Assembly (NCBI GenBank): GCA_026168455.1
Contig: CM047430.1
Location: forward strand, 2,247,473-2,311,472
Source: Theocolax elegans
Lineage: Eukaryota > Arthropoda > Insecta > Hymenoptera > Cerocephalidae
Direction: 5' to 3'
DNA length: 64,000 bases
The notes under the pieces were generated by a model, which worked only from the letters and a program-made list of their open reading frames with translations, was not told the origin of the DNA and searched no databases. This document shows, piece by piece, positions 11,832 to 24,794 of the stretch (positions are counted from its first letter, which is position 1; every line of letters begins with the position of its first letter). The position numbers and the translations under genes were made by a program.

Positions 11832-14800
11832 TTACCCGTTGCGATCGCAAACATCTCGAAGATACTTCATTAGACTAACTTTGAAACCGGATATACAAGA
11901 CATATTTTTTAAATTTGCTGGAAGTTCGTTCCACAATTTCATTGCGGAGATTATAAAAGAAGATTTATAAGAATCCCGATTTGCAATCGGTACAATAAAA
12001 ACATCATCCACGCGCTTTGATCTGCGAATCTCATCATTTATAAATGTTAACTGATCAAATGAGTAACTAGGCCTTTGAGTTAAAATCAACTTGTACAAAA
12101 AAAGAGCTAAAAAGTATTTGCGACGAAATTCTAATGAAAGCTATCCCAGGCGATCGTAATTGGATTAAAGAGATACGTCGCGCTTAAGGTGAAAAACGAA
12201 TATCACCACAGTATTGCATAATCTTTGGATCTTGACCTTCAAATATTGTGGAAGATCATTGTATACAAGGCAAGCGTAATCAGAGAGCGGAACAATTAGC
12301 GATTTAACAAGTAGAACACGGGCCGCTTCGGGCAAACGAAAATCTTTATAGCGAAGCCGGTATAAAACCCCATGAACATTTGAAGAAATTTGCGCTATAT
12401 GTGCATTCCAAGAGAGATCACTTGTTAAAGTAACTCCAAGACTCTTGACCGATTTGGAGAGATGAACCTGAGTTTGTTGCAGAAATATTGATGGAATAAC
12501 AAGATCTTTTAATTGTGTTGATATTTGAGTCGAAGCAAAGAGAATGGCTTTAGTTTTTCCGATATTTAGTCTTAGTCCATTATCGATCACCCAATCATAG
12601 ATAGATTGAATATCTCTGTTAAGTTCTACTACTGTTTCATTAAGGGGGTTCCATACTCAATTTTTGATGATTAATTAATAAAAAAGTAGAATAGTATGTG
12701 AAAAAATAAGAGAAGAGGCGCCTTCGTTTATTGACAATCTAACTGTGTGCTGAATTTTAGATTAAAAGATAATTGCGTTTTCGAGAAAAGTCTTACCAAA
12801 AATATCAAATATTTTCACCTCGTTGAGGTTAGGTTCAGATTTTTGGTAAGACTTTTCTCAAAAATGCAATATAATTTTAATCTGAAATTCAGCACACAGT
12901 TAGATTATTCATAAACGAAGGCGCCTCTTCTCTTATTTTTTCACATACTGTTTTATTTACAAATTTATTACTAATAAACACGATTGCCGGTAAGGTAGGG
13001 AGGATAAATATTGACTATGGCACCCCGTTAATACGAGATGGTCGACATTGGATATAGATCTTAAGGTCATCAGCGAACAACATGGATTTTGAATATTTGA
13101 TGACTCTCATAATAGAGTTTATATACATCAAAAAAATTATAGGGCCTGGAGTAGATCCTTGAGGTACACCAGATGTAACAGATAAGAAAGATGTAAGAGA
13201 TTTGTCGAGATTGAGCACAGCCTGAGAACGCCCGAATATATAAGAATACAACCATTTCGCAGCTAATGATGAAAAATTTAATTCTTTTAACCGTGTAATG
13301 AGAATAACATGGTCAATAGTATCGAAAGCCCTACTCATATCAAAAAGCACCATGAAGGTCACCATACCATGCTCAAAACCAGTACGAATATCATCTGTCG
13401 TTTTCAACAGATCTGCCTGAGTACTGAATCCACGTCGAAAACCTGATTGATAATAAGAAAGTAAAAAAGTTGTTTCAAGATAGTCGACCAATTGACTGGT
13501 AATGAGAGAATCAAATACATTGGCAAAATGAGGCAACTGTGCGATCGGTCGAGTATCAGCCAATGAGTCCGGAACATTTTTTTTTAAAAAAGGTACAATT
13601 ACAGATTTCTTCCAAAGAGTAGGATAATGTCCAGAATCTATAGATCTATTGAAGAGATCGACAAAGAAAGGAACCAAACTATCAAAAACATTGGCAAAGA
13701 ATGATAATGACAACCCATCACAGCTGCGGCTTTTGGATTTTGGTAAAATAGATTCCATGGCAGAGAGTACTGAATCTGGATCAACATGATGAAATGAGAA
13801 TAGAACAGCATTATCATGGTATGGGCGATTAATAATATCATTAAAATGTTCTATCGTACATGATGAATGACAACAAGCAATAGAAGAGAAATGTTTGATA
13901 AGATCCTCTCCATTATAGTAATGCAATGGGGACTCCTGTTTAGGCTTGGTTAGACCATTGTTTTTTAACAATTTCCAATAACTTGCTGGACCAGTGGCGT
14001 AATTTAAGGCATTGATAATATAGGAGTTTCGGGCCATTTTTATCTCTATCTTAAGTTGTTTACGCATATCTTTATATTGTTGAAGTAAACCATTATTATG
14101 CTTTCTTCGAGATTTTTTATACAATCGATCACGAGTTCTGCACTTTTCTTTTAACTCATGTGTGAACCAAGGCGCAGGTCGTCTCTTCAATGTACGATCA
14201 ATAATTGGTGCATAGATATCTAGCAAATTCAATGCTTTATCTTTTAAAACATTTAATAATGAATCAACGTCATAAGAATCATTTAAATTATGATAATTCG
14301 TATTATTATTCAAATGAAATATCAGTGTTGCTGAGAATTCACATGAATTAAAATTAGTAAATTTACATGAAGATAATGAAAATTGAGGCTTTACTGGTTG
14401 ATCTAATATGAAATCCATTACCAAAAAATCATGGCAATTGATGAAAGGAGATTGGGACTTGTAAAATCCTTTGACTTTGTCTTTAGAATCAACTATAATT
14501 ACATCTAGCCAGGTACTGGATGAATCACGATGATGAGTAGGTCCAAAAGGAATCAAAAATAGATTTAACTCAGCAATCAAACCTCGAAGATGACATGAAT
14601 AATAATTATCAACTGAAAGATCAGAGTTCAAATCACCCGCCAATACTATATCCTGATATAAATGTATAAAATCACCAAGTAGCTGGAAAAGGCCTGATAA
14701 CACATGGCCTTTAGGACGGCGATAGACTGAAATCAGTAGAATTTTTTTATTAGAACCAGGAGACAATTCAACACAAAGATACTCAGTATTATTAATATCT

Positions 14801-15120
14801 GTATTCTCAGATTTAGAAATAATCTTAAATGGAATAGTGTTACGAAGATAACATGCTACACCGCCTCCCTGTATAAACTCTCTCTTTCCACTTGATTTGA
14901 TGTTACGATCATTTCTAATCAGAGTAAAGTTATCAATATTAAATAAAGATGTTGACTGTCTGGCAGTAAGCCATGTTTCAGATAATGATAATACATCGAT
15001 GGATTCGATAATAATAAAATCATGGATATCATTAGAATGATCCTTTAATGAATTGACGTTTAACTGCGCAACTCTAAGATGAGGATGAGAAGAAGACGAC
15101 CCTGGAAGACGTGATTGCAT
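11832..15120 (-). pseudogene. Family A ORF2: endonuclease-reverse transcriptase, split by a MITE
   Basis: The main frame is 15120-13015 (701 aa). The APE-type endonuclease spans about residues 15-240: QLNVNSLKDH, LSETWL, GGGVACYLR, AGDLNSDL, STWLDVIIV, NCHDFLVMDF. The reverse transcriptase starts near residue 440, with SGFRRGFSTQ, the catalytic FDMSRAFDTIDH, SGVPQGSTPGP and LFADDLKIY near the end. A 384-bp TTAA-flanked hairpin then interrupts it. Coding resumes in the same frame on the far side (IDNGLRLNIGKTKAILF, 12590-12165), followed by a C-terminal piece (12098-11832) after a frame change. The normally variable R-P-I motif reads RPIAQLPHF. Confidence 0.85.
12644..13027. mobile_element. 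Hairpin MITE with TTAA target duplication, GGGGG/CCCCG termini
   Basis: TTAA flanks both ends (12640-12643 and 13028-13031). The terminal 17 bases match in inverted orientation with two or three differences (GGGGTTCCATACTCAAT against GGGGTGCCATAGTCAAT), and the arms carry a further ~110-bp near-perfect inverted block. There is no coding. It sits inside the CR1 A1 reverse transcriptase, and the frame continues across it if one TTAA is removed. TTAA plus GG-rich termini match Kolobok-type MITEs better than piggyBac ends. Confidence 0.85.
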
Positions 15121-15153
15121 ATTATAATGTGGATTAGTTTGTACCTTTTGCAG

Positions 15154-16219
15154 TCAAATCAGTTTAGCTATATCTTGGAGAGTTGAAATGGTAATGATGT
15201 CAGAATGATCATTGCGCCTTGCATAAATTAAACCATTTCTTGACCATACATGCTTATAATTAGATTCATGCGCCCTGAGTTTGGTTTGCACAAGCAAACG
15301 ATATAAAGCTGGAGGCAACATATCATATAATTTAATTACAGGACCATTTTCAGAGGCTGCTAAATCTGGCAGGAGGCGCTGATATATAATATCGCCATAT
15401 TCCCGCTTTACCTTCAGTACATGTTCCTTGAAATCATACGACTTAAATTTTACAATATATGATTTAAACCTAACGTGAGATGAAGAAGCAGATGAATTGT
15501 TCGCATCATGAGGTTTAGGCTGAAATTGTAGAATTTCAATTGTCATTTTCAAAACACGATAGATTTAAAATTTTTAAAATGGATATGATCAATTCTTTAG
15601 GCAGTAAAGAGCAATTGGACGAAATACCTGAGACCTTTAATTCTGAACCAAGAGGTACCGAACACGTTGTTTTTATTTCTTCTAACTGTGCCTCAATCCT
15701 ATCCATGCGAGAGGCATTTTCGCCTAGAAGTGATTTTAATGAATTTAATTGATTCGTTACTTCCTTATGATTTTGATTAATATTTGAGAAGATCATTACC
15801 ATTTTATCAGAGTCGGCTAATGAAGTCCAATCTCCAGGGATAGATTGAGCAGATGTTTGAGGCATGTCATGGGCTGATTCTGTAATAGATATAGGGCCAG
15901 AGCCATTAGAATTAGAGTTCTTATTAGAGAGAGACATATCTAGCGGGCAGACTAGGCTATAACTAGAATCTGAACTTAAATTTATATCCATGTTATGAGA
16001 TTTATCAAAAGTTAGAGAGCGACTAGATGGAGATATCAGTTTATCATTAAGATTTTCTTGATGTTTGCGATCGATAATACGGATAGACCTTACGCAGCAA
16101 TTATCGGCTGGTTTTTTAGAAATGTAAATAATCGCACATGGGTGAAAAAATTTACCACAAATCAAGCACCTACGACTTTCATTGACTATATTCTTGTTAC
16201 ATCTCGAGCAAACTGGCAT
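15154..16219 (-). pseudogene. Family A ORF1: PHD-like zinc finger, coiled coil, FP25-like domain
   Basis: ORF1 is the RNA-binding partner of ORF2. The first open segment (16219-15536, 227 aa) opens with CSRCNKNI...RRCLICGKFFHPC, a PHD-like Cys/His finger. A Ser-rich linker and a probable coiled coil (VTNQLNSLKSLLGENASRMD...) follow. The second (15552-15154) overlaps it in another frame and ends with an FP25-like domain (YRLLVQTKLRAHE...YKHVWSRNGLIYARR). PHD plus FP25-type C-terminal domains are known in ORF1 of insect CR1/Jockey-group elements. One frameshift near 15540 separates the halves; it may be real or a sequencing indel. Confidence 0.75.
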
Positions 16220-16260
16220 TTGAAATGTCTGATACTTTACAGTATATGCAAAATAATAGA

Positions 16261-17825
16261 GCAGATATTAAAAGTAAGTGTAAATGATATCAAGCACAGT
16301 AAACAATTATCTAACATTTAAGTAATATGAAAGAATAAGAATAAGCTATATGCTATTTTATCTACGTAATTAACGCAAATTGATGTAACATAAAATATCT
16401 TCACACTAAAAAGTCATAATTTTGATATAGAATCTTGGAACCGATGTTAAGTAAATTTTGATAGTATAACTTTAACAATGCATATTAATCAGCTCTCCAA
16501 TATACATGAAGCACAAAAAACGCATACAATAAACAATAAAACAAAAAGAAAATCGTGAAACAATTATTAATCGTAATAATAATAGCAATAAACCGCAAGT
16601 TCACTTTTAGAGTACTTTAGTAAAAAATATAGAGTTCACGAGTCGTACGAAAAGAATAGTAGATAATTAAGATCATATAATAAAAAATGAATAAAGCGCA
16701 ATTTAACATGTAAACTGGTCGTAGCATAATATCGGATAAACTCCCGTTTAATTCACCGCAGTAGGCAGTCGTCACAACATAACCTAAAGACCATGGATCT
16801 TAGATGGATTTGATTTGTAGCATAAACATAATTTTTTGTAGCAAAACGCAAATGATGCTGCTAATAACGCACGTAAACCATTTATACCTCATACGCATTA
16901 AATAATAATAACTTTATCACTATTTTAATTTTTTTTATGCAATGCCTATAATTAATTAATTATGATAATCTTTGTGTATGTGCATATATATACAAAGTAC
17001 AAAATAAGGCAAACTATTTAAAATATAAAATGCTTAGGATCTATCCAAAGTATATTAAATCCAAAATTCGAATTGAATTTCTCAATAACCAATGCAAATT
17101 TCAATATTGTGCATTTATGTCGACAATCTCATAATAAATGTAAAAACTTTCAAAAAATATAATATTACAATAAATCTTATAAAAAATTCAACTAAAGTGT
17201 TTTATGTTAAAACATAATAATATCATAAAGATTATAAAGATTACTACATTGGTATAAATAAAATTACCATATTGAATTGAATTAAAGTTTTGATATTCAA
17301 CAACTTTATCAAAAAAAACTTAATAGTGTCGACATCTAATGATAAATAAGATAATATGATAATAGATTAGATTGTGTTATCACTAATCACACGCAATCAA
17401 TATCCGTATTATCGACCGTCGGTAACGCACTCGCCACGTGTTGATTTATAAAATCAAGATAAAACTTAAACTAGAAATCGACACACTCTTCACTTTTCTT
17501 TGATGCATTTGTTTCAACACTGTAACCAGTAAACTTGCATAAAACAGCACAAAACAGCACAAACAACGACGCTCCTCATTCTTACTGGGATATTGCTCGT
17601 TCTGGTCAGGAAAGGCGATGAATCCGCATAAAACGTGGTTCAAGAGCGTACAGCATTAGAAGTCACTCACGGCCAAATTAATGCAGTTGTATCCTTGCAT
17701 TATAGTTTAAAACATACCGGCCGCAACGAGGACTTCTTTCTGTAATTTTCCTCCGAGGAATTTAAAAGAATAAATCGTTAAAATTCAAATAATTTGAGAG
17801 CTGTATATATGGCGATGTTAGCGCT

Positions 17826-17861
<36 letters not shown>

Positions 17862-17995
17862 GGACGAAACGAGAAATCGAGGAGATCAAGGACAGGAGAA
17901 GGACGCGGTTCCCCGAGTCCCCGGCGAGCATCAAGTAAGTCCTAGCCATGCGACGCCATTCCGGTTCGCAACTCGAACGAGAGGTTAGCCGCTCT
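16261..17995. other. AT-rich interval without recognisable gene
   Basis: No supported coding region. It could include the 5' leader of CR1 A1 at its left edge. A short AG microsatellite lies at 17831-17858, followed by a GC-richer stretch leading into the Gypsy-1 LTR. Open frames here are short and show no domain. Confidence 0.5.
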
Positions 17996-18500
17996 CGTCG
18001 CGATACTCTCTCACTCGCGTAATCACGCTTGCGGCTAACAGGAGTGCCTCACACTACAGCGCGATTATAAGCAACTCGGTTAGTAGCAAAGTCAGGTAGC
18101 CCGCAGCTGGCAAATTAACCGCGTTCTCTGTTTAGTTCAAGACGTCGTGTCTCAATCCGTATTTTTGCGGCGGGCGCACACACGCATACCACCTTTTAAT
18201 TTCGTGTTTATTCACGCTATTAGTCCCGTTCACCATGAGCCAAGGTTTAACATTGCCTTGGCTCAACTCAATTTGACGTGAACACTGATAATTTTATTAT
18301 TATTATTTCCCCCTTTCTGTTCAATAAACTGTTCCATTGTTATAATTTCGAGTATCGGTTAATTAAACCTATGATCGATTCCTATCCCGAAGGCGAATAC
18401 CACCATGCCCCGCGTGTGTCGCGCATTGTACTTCGCACGACACATAATTGAGTAACCGAGCAAGGTTATCAACGAGAAGTAATATCCATTATACGAGACA
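17996..18500 (+). repeat. 5' LTR of Gypsy-1
   Basis: This ~505-bp block recurs as a diverged direct repeat at the end of the element. The right edge is sharp: both copies end CGAGACA, then diverge. It contains a polyadenylation signal AATAAA at about 18322. The left edge is where similarity to the 3' copy fades and is not a clean TG start, so the true LTR may extend further left or be truncated. Confidence 0.8.
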
Positions 18501-18559
18501 TTATACATACGAGTGCGTTGCGAGTTCGTCGCGACGATCACATGTAAACAACAACACGA

Positions 18560-18905
18560 GTCAAGTTCAATATAATATAGTTCTCAGAATTTAACCGAAA
18601 AAATACCCATTATTTTCGATTTAAATTAAATTTAAAATATGAAATAAATAAATTTCTCAAAGTGATACTTTATAATAATTAAAAATTTTATAAACAAATT
18701 TTTCAAGTTGTTCTAAATCGAAAATTTTTGTTTAAATTTTCGAATTTTTTCAATTTTTTTAAAATTTTTCAAATTTGTCAAATTTTTTTAAATTTTTAAG
18801 TTTTTTAAAATATTTGAATTTTTAAATTTTTTTAAAAAGTTTTCAAATTTTTCAAAATTTTTAAATTTTTTTTAAACTTTTTAAAATTTTAAAGGTTTTA
18901 AAAAT
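18560..18905. repeat. Simple A/T stretch rich in AAATTTTT motifs
   Basis: The block is dominated by irregular repeats of AAATTTTTC-like words in the Gypsy-1 leader, with no coding. It is probably low-complexity expansion. Confidence 0.7.
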
Positions 18906-19343
18906 TTTCAAATTATTTTGGAACTTTCGAAATTTGCATTGCATTTTTCATTTTTCACGGAAATTTGATAATTTCTTAAATGGAGTAGTTCGATTTCACA
19001 AAGCGAAAAATAAAGTGTGTGCGCCGTAAAATCGTAGACATCATGAACGATACCATATAGTAATTGTAATTCCTCGTTATATATTTCTGCGTAGCACAAT
19101 AGGCGAGAGAGAGAGACAATAGATTTGGTGTAAAGTGTGCGCTAAGTTTTAACCAATTAATTAATTAGCTAATTAATTGGCACTAAATTAGTATTAGAAA
19201 AATAAAAAGACTTATAATTAAATTCTTTCCTTTTCTTTTTATTAATTTTCTTTAATCAATTAAAATTTTTCTGTTACACGTCTTAATAAATTTTAATAGA
19301 CGTGCTGAAAGATTGTACGGGCAAAAATAAAACACTTATTGAA

Positions 19344-20003
19344 ATAAAATGAATCTATCGTTCGTATATATGTATATAATATAATATAATATCGGTCTCT
19401 GCGAACTAAATAATTTACTTTTAGATTAAAGCAGGCCTATTGTACTCTTTGTCTATGGTTGGTGGAATTTCCCAGATCACAGCTTTTTTTTAAAAACAAT
19501 TAAAGGCAAATTAATGGGAAATTCCACTAACCATAGTGAACAAAGAGTACAATAGGCCTGCTTTAATCTAAAAGTAAATTATTTAGTTCGCAGAGACCGA
19601 CATTATATTATATACATATATACGAACGATAGATTCATTTTATTTCAAATAACTGGCGACTCGGTTAGGTACGTCGCACTCTGGCTGGTGGTTTTTCCCA
19701 CCACCAGATGGAGACCACTATCTCTTTACACTCGTTGGAGAGATCGTCGTCTCTTTTCTATATATATAGCCGCAGAACATCTTGCTGGCGTCGCGGTTCA
19801 TCTTGCGACAGGCGTCTAAGGTAAGATCTCCAGTTCCTTACTGAGGAGTCCAAGCTGGAGATCGAGGACGAAACGCCTTTAATTGTTTTTAAAAAAAGGC
19901 TGTGCTCTGGAAAATTCCACCAACCATAGTGGACAAAGAGTACAATAGGCCTGCTTTAACCTAAAAGTAAATTTTTAGTTCGGAGAGACCGATATTATAT
20001 AAT
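19344..20003. mobile_element. Foldback element with 15-bp flanking direct repeats
   Basis: The segment 19345-19490 is repeated inverted at 19517-19648 (shared blocks around AGGCCTATTGTACTCTTTGT), and a third, truncated inverted copy lies at 19885-20003. The 15-base word ATAAAACACTTATTG precedes the first arm (about 19328-19343) and follows the last (about 20004-20018), as expected if the composite inserted as one unit. The middle (19650-19880) is GC-richer with short hairpins. There is no transposase, so the class is unknown. Confidence 0.65.
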
Positions 20004-21391
20004 ATAAAACACTTATTGTTTTATTCGGGTTATCTTAAATTTTTCAAATAAAGAGGTGATTGTAATACCCAAATTTAATATTTATTATTTAATTATTAAA
20101 TTCCTACTCTGGTAATATCAAACCAGATTCGCAGTAACCCACGCAATCTTACCTTAGCGTAGACGGTAAGACGAAGCCAGAGCAATCCAATAATTAGGCC
20201 GTATAGTCCGATCATATATATTTTTTATTTTGCGATTATAATTGTGCGCCTTAGGGACAACGCGAGCGAACAACCACACGATAGCCGCGCAATTAGACTG
20301 TTCCGGTAAAGCGAAATAAATTATTTTTTATATTTATTGTAAATTATTTATTTAAATCGTTATTTTAAATATGGCGTGTTCGACACAACAGTAGATCAAA
20401 GACTGGTGTTTTTTTATAGAGACAAAGATATATGTCAATATCTTAACGACCTGTCACTTAAAGATACAGGCAATAAATTTGATAAGTTAAATCGTCTGAT
20501 AAAATGACTCCTAGGAGATTACGAACCAAGGGATTTCGTTGAGGAACCTGAGCAGGACGAAATCACCATCTGACATCATCGGGAAGAACTCAGGCAAAAT
20601 TTCATCCATAAATATAGCTCTGCAGAATACCCGTGGAAGAATTCGACAATTGACGACAACACAAGTCACCCAATGGTAACTCTTAACAACGATGAAAGAG
20701 TTGAAGAAAATATAGAAACGAGTCGTAAAAGAGTTCAACAAAACCAACATAACGAAACTACTGTATTATTGCAGGAAACCACGGAAGTACCATCAACAAA
20801 TAACAAAGTTGCCGACAATATTACAAACGATGATCAAAATCCAAGCCGAATAAGACTAACTACAACAGACGGAGGATCATTCGAAATCCCACTAGAAATC
20901 GCAAGCTTTATGCAGGGAATGTCAGACACAGTTAAACAATTAACCGAAAAAGTAAACGCTTCAACGACAGCGCAGGCCCAACCTATTTTAACGAGTACTA
21001 GATAAGACCAGCCACGACACGAAGTCCGTAACCAACGACAGCAGGTAGGACCAGAGCATTGAGTCATTTCTCGAACGAGTCGAGGAATGTCGGATTCTGG
21101 CTAATCTTTCGGAAGCCGAATTACTAAGCTCATTGCCAGAGTTATTCAATGGCGATGCAGCACTCTGGTTTAAGGGGTCAAGCCTGGGTTAACTGCTCAA
21201 AAAATCGATTTTTTTTTATTAACTTTTTTAAAAGTATTTCTTATATAAAACATTATCCCAAAATTTGAAAAAAAAAAAAAAAATTTTTCGCAAGTTATAA
21301 TTGAATAAAGTAAGCATTAATGGACATTTTTTCTCTAAAATTATTTTTGCAAAAAAAAACATTTTATTTTAATTTAACTAAAATAATAATT

Positions 21392-21811
21392 TTTGTTTGT
21401 TATTTAACGTCGCTCTATTTATGCTGCCAGGGGTAATCAGCGACGGAGGTGAACGGTGCGTCTGTAAACGAAACACATGTAGTTGAAACAGTGGTGCTTG
21501 TGTCCATCGAAAGATATCATCGGTCACTGTAATTAGTCTAATAATTACAGTTTCCTGTCCTCCCGATGGAACCACCGCGATCCTCTTTACATCTTCGCGT
21601 CCCTAACGTTCCTATAGTTCAGATGCCCGTGCCTCTCATGCGCTGACAAGTGTACGAAACGCACGCGCACCTGAACTGGCGTCACGTTATAGCGACAAGC
21701 CGAGCCACTGTGTCGCGGTGTTCGAAAAATGCACATGAAAAAATTTTCAGAGGTACACGTCTGGGATCGAACCCACGACCCTCGGTGTGAGAGTCGGGAG
21801 CTCTACCCATG
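21392..21811 (-). mobile_element. tRNA-related SINE with 11-bp target duplication
   Basis: AAATAATAATT flanks the insertion (21381-21391 and 21812-21822). Copy 2 has the uninterrupted empty site near 37350. On the minus strand it starts with a tRNA-like head: GGTAGAGC (A-box part), a CTCTCAC loop-like segment and GGTTCGATCCC (B box, about 21762-21773). It ends in an A-rich tail (complement of 21392-21400). The 5' end of the tRNA part is truncated. The body (about 21410-21740) is unrelated to tRNA. Confidence 0.8.
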
Positions 21812-22345
21812 AAATAATAATTGCGAGGTTTTCGACGTTTACATACAAGTATATTAAACAAAGCAACTATCAAGCGTAGAGTTTGGTAAAGTAGAAATCT
21901 ACTTTACCATACGCTTCAAATTTAACAGTTAATAAATAAATGATTCCTTTTACTCTAATATACTGATCAAATACGTACAGTTCTATTTGAAGTAAATATT
22001 GTCTGCATTGATAAAGTATTTACATTATTTTAGTAAATACTCAGTGGATTTTAAATTATAAGTATATTTTAAAAAATTAATTATAAATTTATACGAAAAA
22101 AGAGCAGTAAAAAAATGCCAGACTTAAGGAATAGAATACCTGGTACATCTGCTCATACAAAAATTATCAACATCAGTAAGAACCAACTACGATGCACTTC
22201 CATCAACATCGATGGAATTCACAACACCAAAGCTACAATCCAGATCAAGTAAAAAGTTAAAAACTGATACCATTGAAGAAAGTAGCACACAAAATAGAAT
22301 TATAGATATATCACTACTTTTCCCAATATTAGAAGAACTTTTAGT

Positions 22346-23005
22346 TTGTCAGATTGTCATGGTACAGTTAAATTTTCTGAAGTTGATGTGAGAGGTTTGG
22401 GAAGTAAAATAACAATAACATGTACAAACAGTTTTAAGGTATTTGTTATTGATTCGAGCAGAAAAGTTGGAAAAGAAAGTAATGCTTATGAAATAAATTG
22501 GCGTATAGTGTACACAATGAGAACGCTTGGTCATGGGCATGCTGGATTAGTTACTTTTTGTGGAAATATGGATTTGCCGAGTCCAGTTTCTCACAGTAAT
22601 TATGACATTATTAATACAGAGATAGAAAATGTTTGTAAAGAAGTTGGTAAAGAGTCTATGAAAGCAGCTATCGAGCAAATATATGATTCAACGAGTCAGA
22701 ATTGCCATATAAGTGTATCAGGTGATGGTTCTTGGGGGAAGCGAGGATTCAATTCTCTTCAAGGTGTTTCAAGTTTGATACTGCAGGAGATTGGAAAAGA
22801 AATTGACGTTTCTCCAAAGCAATCTATTTGCAGATCATGTGAATTGCGACCAGAAGAAGACACAGAAGAATATAGAGAATGGTACATAGATAATGGCATA
22901 AAATATGCTAATTATATTGGAGATGGAGACTCCAAAGTTTACAAAGCTTTGTGCGATGTCAAACCTTATGGAAAAGATGATTTTTATTCCACTGGAGCAT
23001 ATTAA
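22346..23005 (+). pseudogene. Truncated Mutator-like/Kolobok-type transposase
   Basis: The product would have cut and pasted the element. The 219-aa frame matches the Mutator-like transposase domain as I recall it: VRGLGSKITITC, RTLGHGHAGLVTFCGNMDLP, the first catalytic Asp in VSGDGSWGKRGFNSLQG, a CRSCELRPEED Cys pair, and the second Asp in YIGDGDSKVYKAL...KPYG. The frame stops right after KPYGKDDFYSTGAY, so the region that should carry the third acidic residue is missing. An upstream piece (ATG near 22114) is out of frame and includes a stop. Upstream CxxC pairs suggest a zinc-binding N-terminus. Confidence 0.75.
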
Positions 23006-23842
23006 GGTTTGTAACACTTTCACAAATACACATAAAATAACTTCAACCACATAATATCACACTAAGCACAAATACACTGAACATAAGAAAACACTTGTTG
23101 ATATAATTTTATCCGTATACTGCAAATAATGTATATCTAAGTGTTGACACATTGGTTATGTTGAAATGGAGAAAAAAAGAATCAAGTTGTTGACATGAAC
23201 AAAATATAAATTTAAGGTTATGCAAATACTTATTTGATATAATTTGTTCATGCAGTTTTATAAACCACTTGTTTTTTTACTTATTTTATTTAGATACTAT
23301 ATAATATAATATATAATTCTACTTGATATTATAATAGCTCAAAACTGAACTACAAACGTGTGGCTGGTGCACATATCCATTAACAGCTGTAACACTATAT
23401 ATGCCTCTCTCTTTCACTATCCGAAAAATCAATAATCTTATGGAAGACTTGTCGTGTGAGAGAGAGAGAGAAAGAGATATTGTACACAACTGTCAAACAG
23501 TATTTGTTTTTACTGCAATCTTTACATATTTTTAATTAAATTTAATGCTTATAATAAAAATTATAATCATATAATATAGTATATGATTTTTTATCAAAAT
23601 ATTTTTTAAAATCCATATAATCATGCATTAATATTCAATAATAGCTAAGTATTCTTGTAGTTTTAAAAAATTTTTTCCTCTTTTTATAAAGAAACTGATT
23701 CATGAAGTTGATTTTCTGTTATTTTAGATAATATATGTATATTAAAAAAATATACTGAGTATTATATTAATAAAACCAGAAAAATGTCATTATAAACCTA
23801 TTGAATATATATATTATTAAGATTATATATATATATATATAT

Positions 23843-24557
23843 TGTAACGGGGTGGGTACTGGGGATATGTAAGGCCCACGGTTAGGCCCAATCTGTCCCA
23901 ACTTACCAACCTTAAGTGTGCAGTCCCACGATGCGGCCGGGAATCACTTCGATTCCCGTGCAATGCCGTTAACAACGTCAAACACTCCGTTTGACTTAGA
24001 TACCGTGTGTTGGGCCCTATGCCCAAAATTGCCAACTAGGATAACCACCGGAGGGCGGTATTCGTAGGATAGGACGGTAACCGGTAAAACACTATCACCA
24101 ATCGATATTATTCGTTAATCGGCGAGAAAGATTGTCTCGCCGAGTCAATTTATTAACTAAACAATTAAATATTAACAAATTAACTATAAATTAACTTTAA
24201 CAATTTACGGGGAGTCGTACCGAAGACTACCCCCGAGGTCAGCGCGAAAACAGTTAATTAAAATGTATTTAACTGTCGATTACGAGCGACCGATCCGGAT
24301 ATGATCGGCTGCTTAACCTGATGGCATACGTCACAACGTGTGACGTATGTATCTCTGACGTAGAGAGCTTTGACGTAGAAGCTTCCTACAACACGCGCGC
24401 CTTCTCTCGTGAAGTGGTTCCCGCGAACCACCGACCTGTCTATCCGTGCGGGTATTGTCACGAGAGGGGGAAAAGGAGAAACGCTTCCTCACCTGGACCG
24501 TACCAGGTAAATCGGGATGCGAAATATTAAGTAGACACACGGGTCTAAACGTGGTGC
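23843..24557 (+). repeat. Left inverted LTR arm of Gypsy-2
   Basis: This 715-bp arm is complementary to the right arm with few differences, in LTR format TG...CA. It contains nested short inverted words around TGACGTA (24325-24385). It reads in plus orientation, opposite to the pol genes it adjoins. Confidence 0.8.
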
Positions 24558-24794
24558 ACCACTTACCGCTTGTCTAAATATCGCGCCTCGGCTGGAAACG
24601 ACTGGGCAAAGGAGAGATAGCTTGTCTTCGTGCTTATGTCTCTCTCTCACTCCAACGGTCGGGAAAGCGGCCGACTGTTGGATTCCTTCTTTCTGCCTTT
24701 CTCGGGGCCGTACTGCTCCGCACGCCGACGTGGAGGTTGGTGGGGAGAAAAACCACACACCCACACACGAAACGCACCAGTCTTTGTTCACTTT

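Larger units (their letters stand above)
11520..16260 (-). mobile_element. CR1-group LINE family A, near full-length copy A1
   Basis: The order on the minus strand is ORF1 (16219-15154), ORF2 (15120-11832 with an insertion), a 3' UTR and a short TTGA/ATCA repeat tail (11524-11541). The 5' limit is uncertain because no second copy covers the leader. ORF2 keeps over 700 uninterrupted codons before the MITE, so this is one of the less decayed elements in the window. Copy A2 at 52.9-55.3 kb is the same family. Confidence 0.85.

Noticed and set aside
12640..13031. Assignment of the TTAA elements to piggyBac
   Set aside because: TTAA fits, but the ends begin GGGG instead of CCC/CCT and the linked transposase fragment is of Mutator-like type. 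Kolobok-like fits better.
21755..21811. Functional tRNA gene
   Set aside because: The acceptor and D arm are truncated, and the block is the head of a SINE with target duplications.
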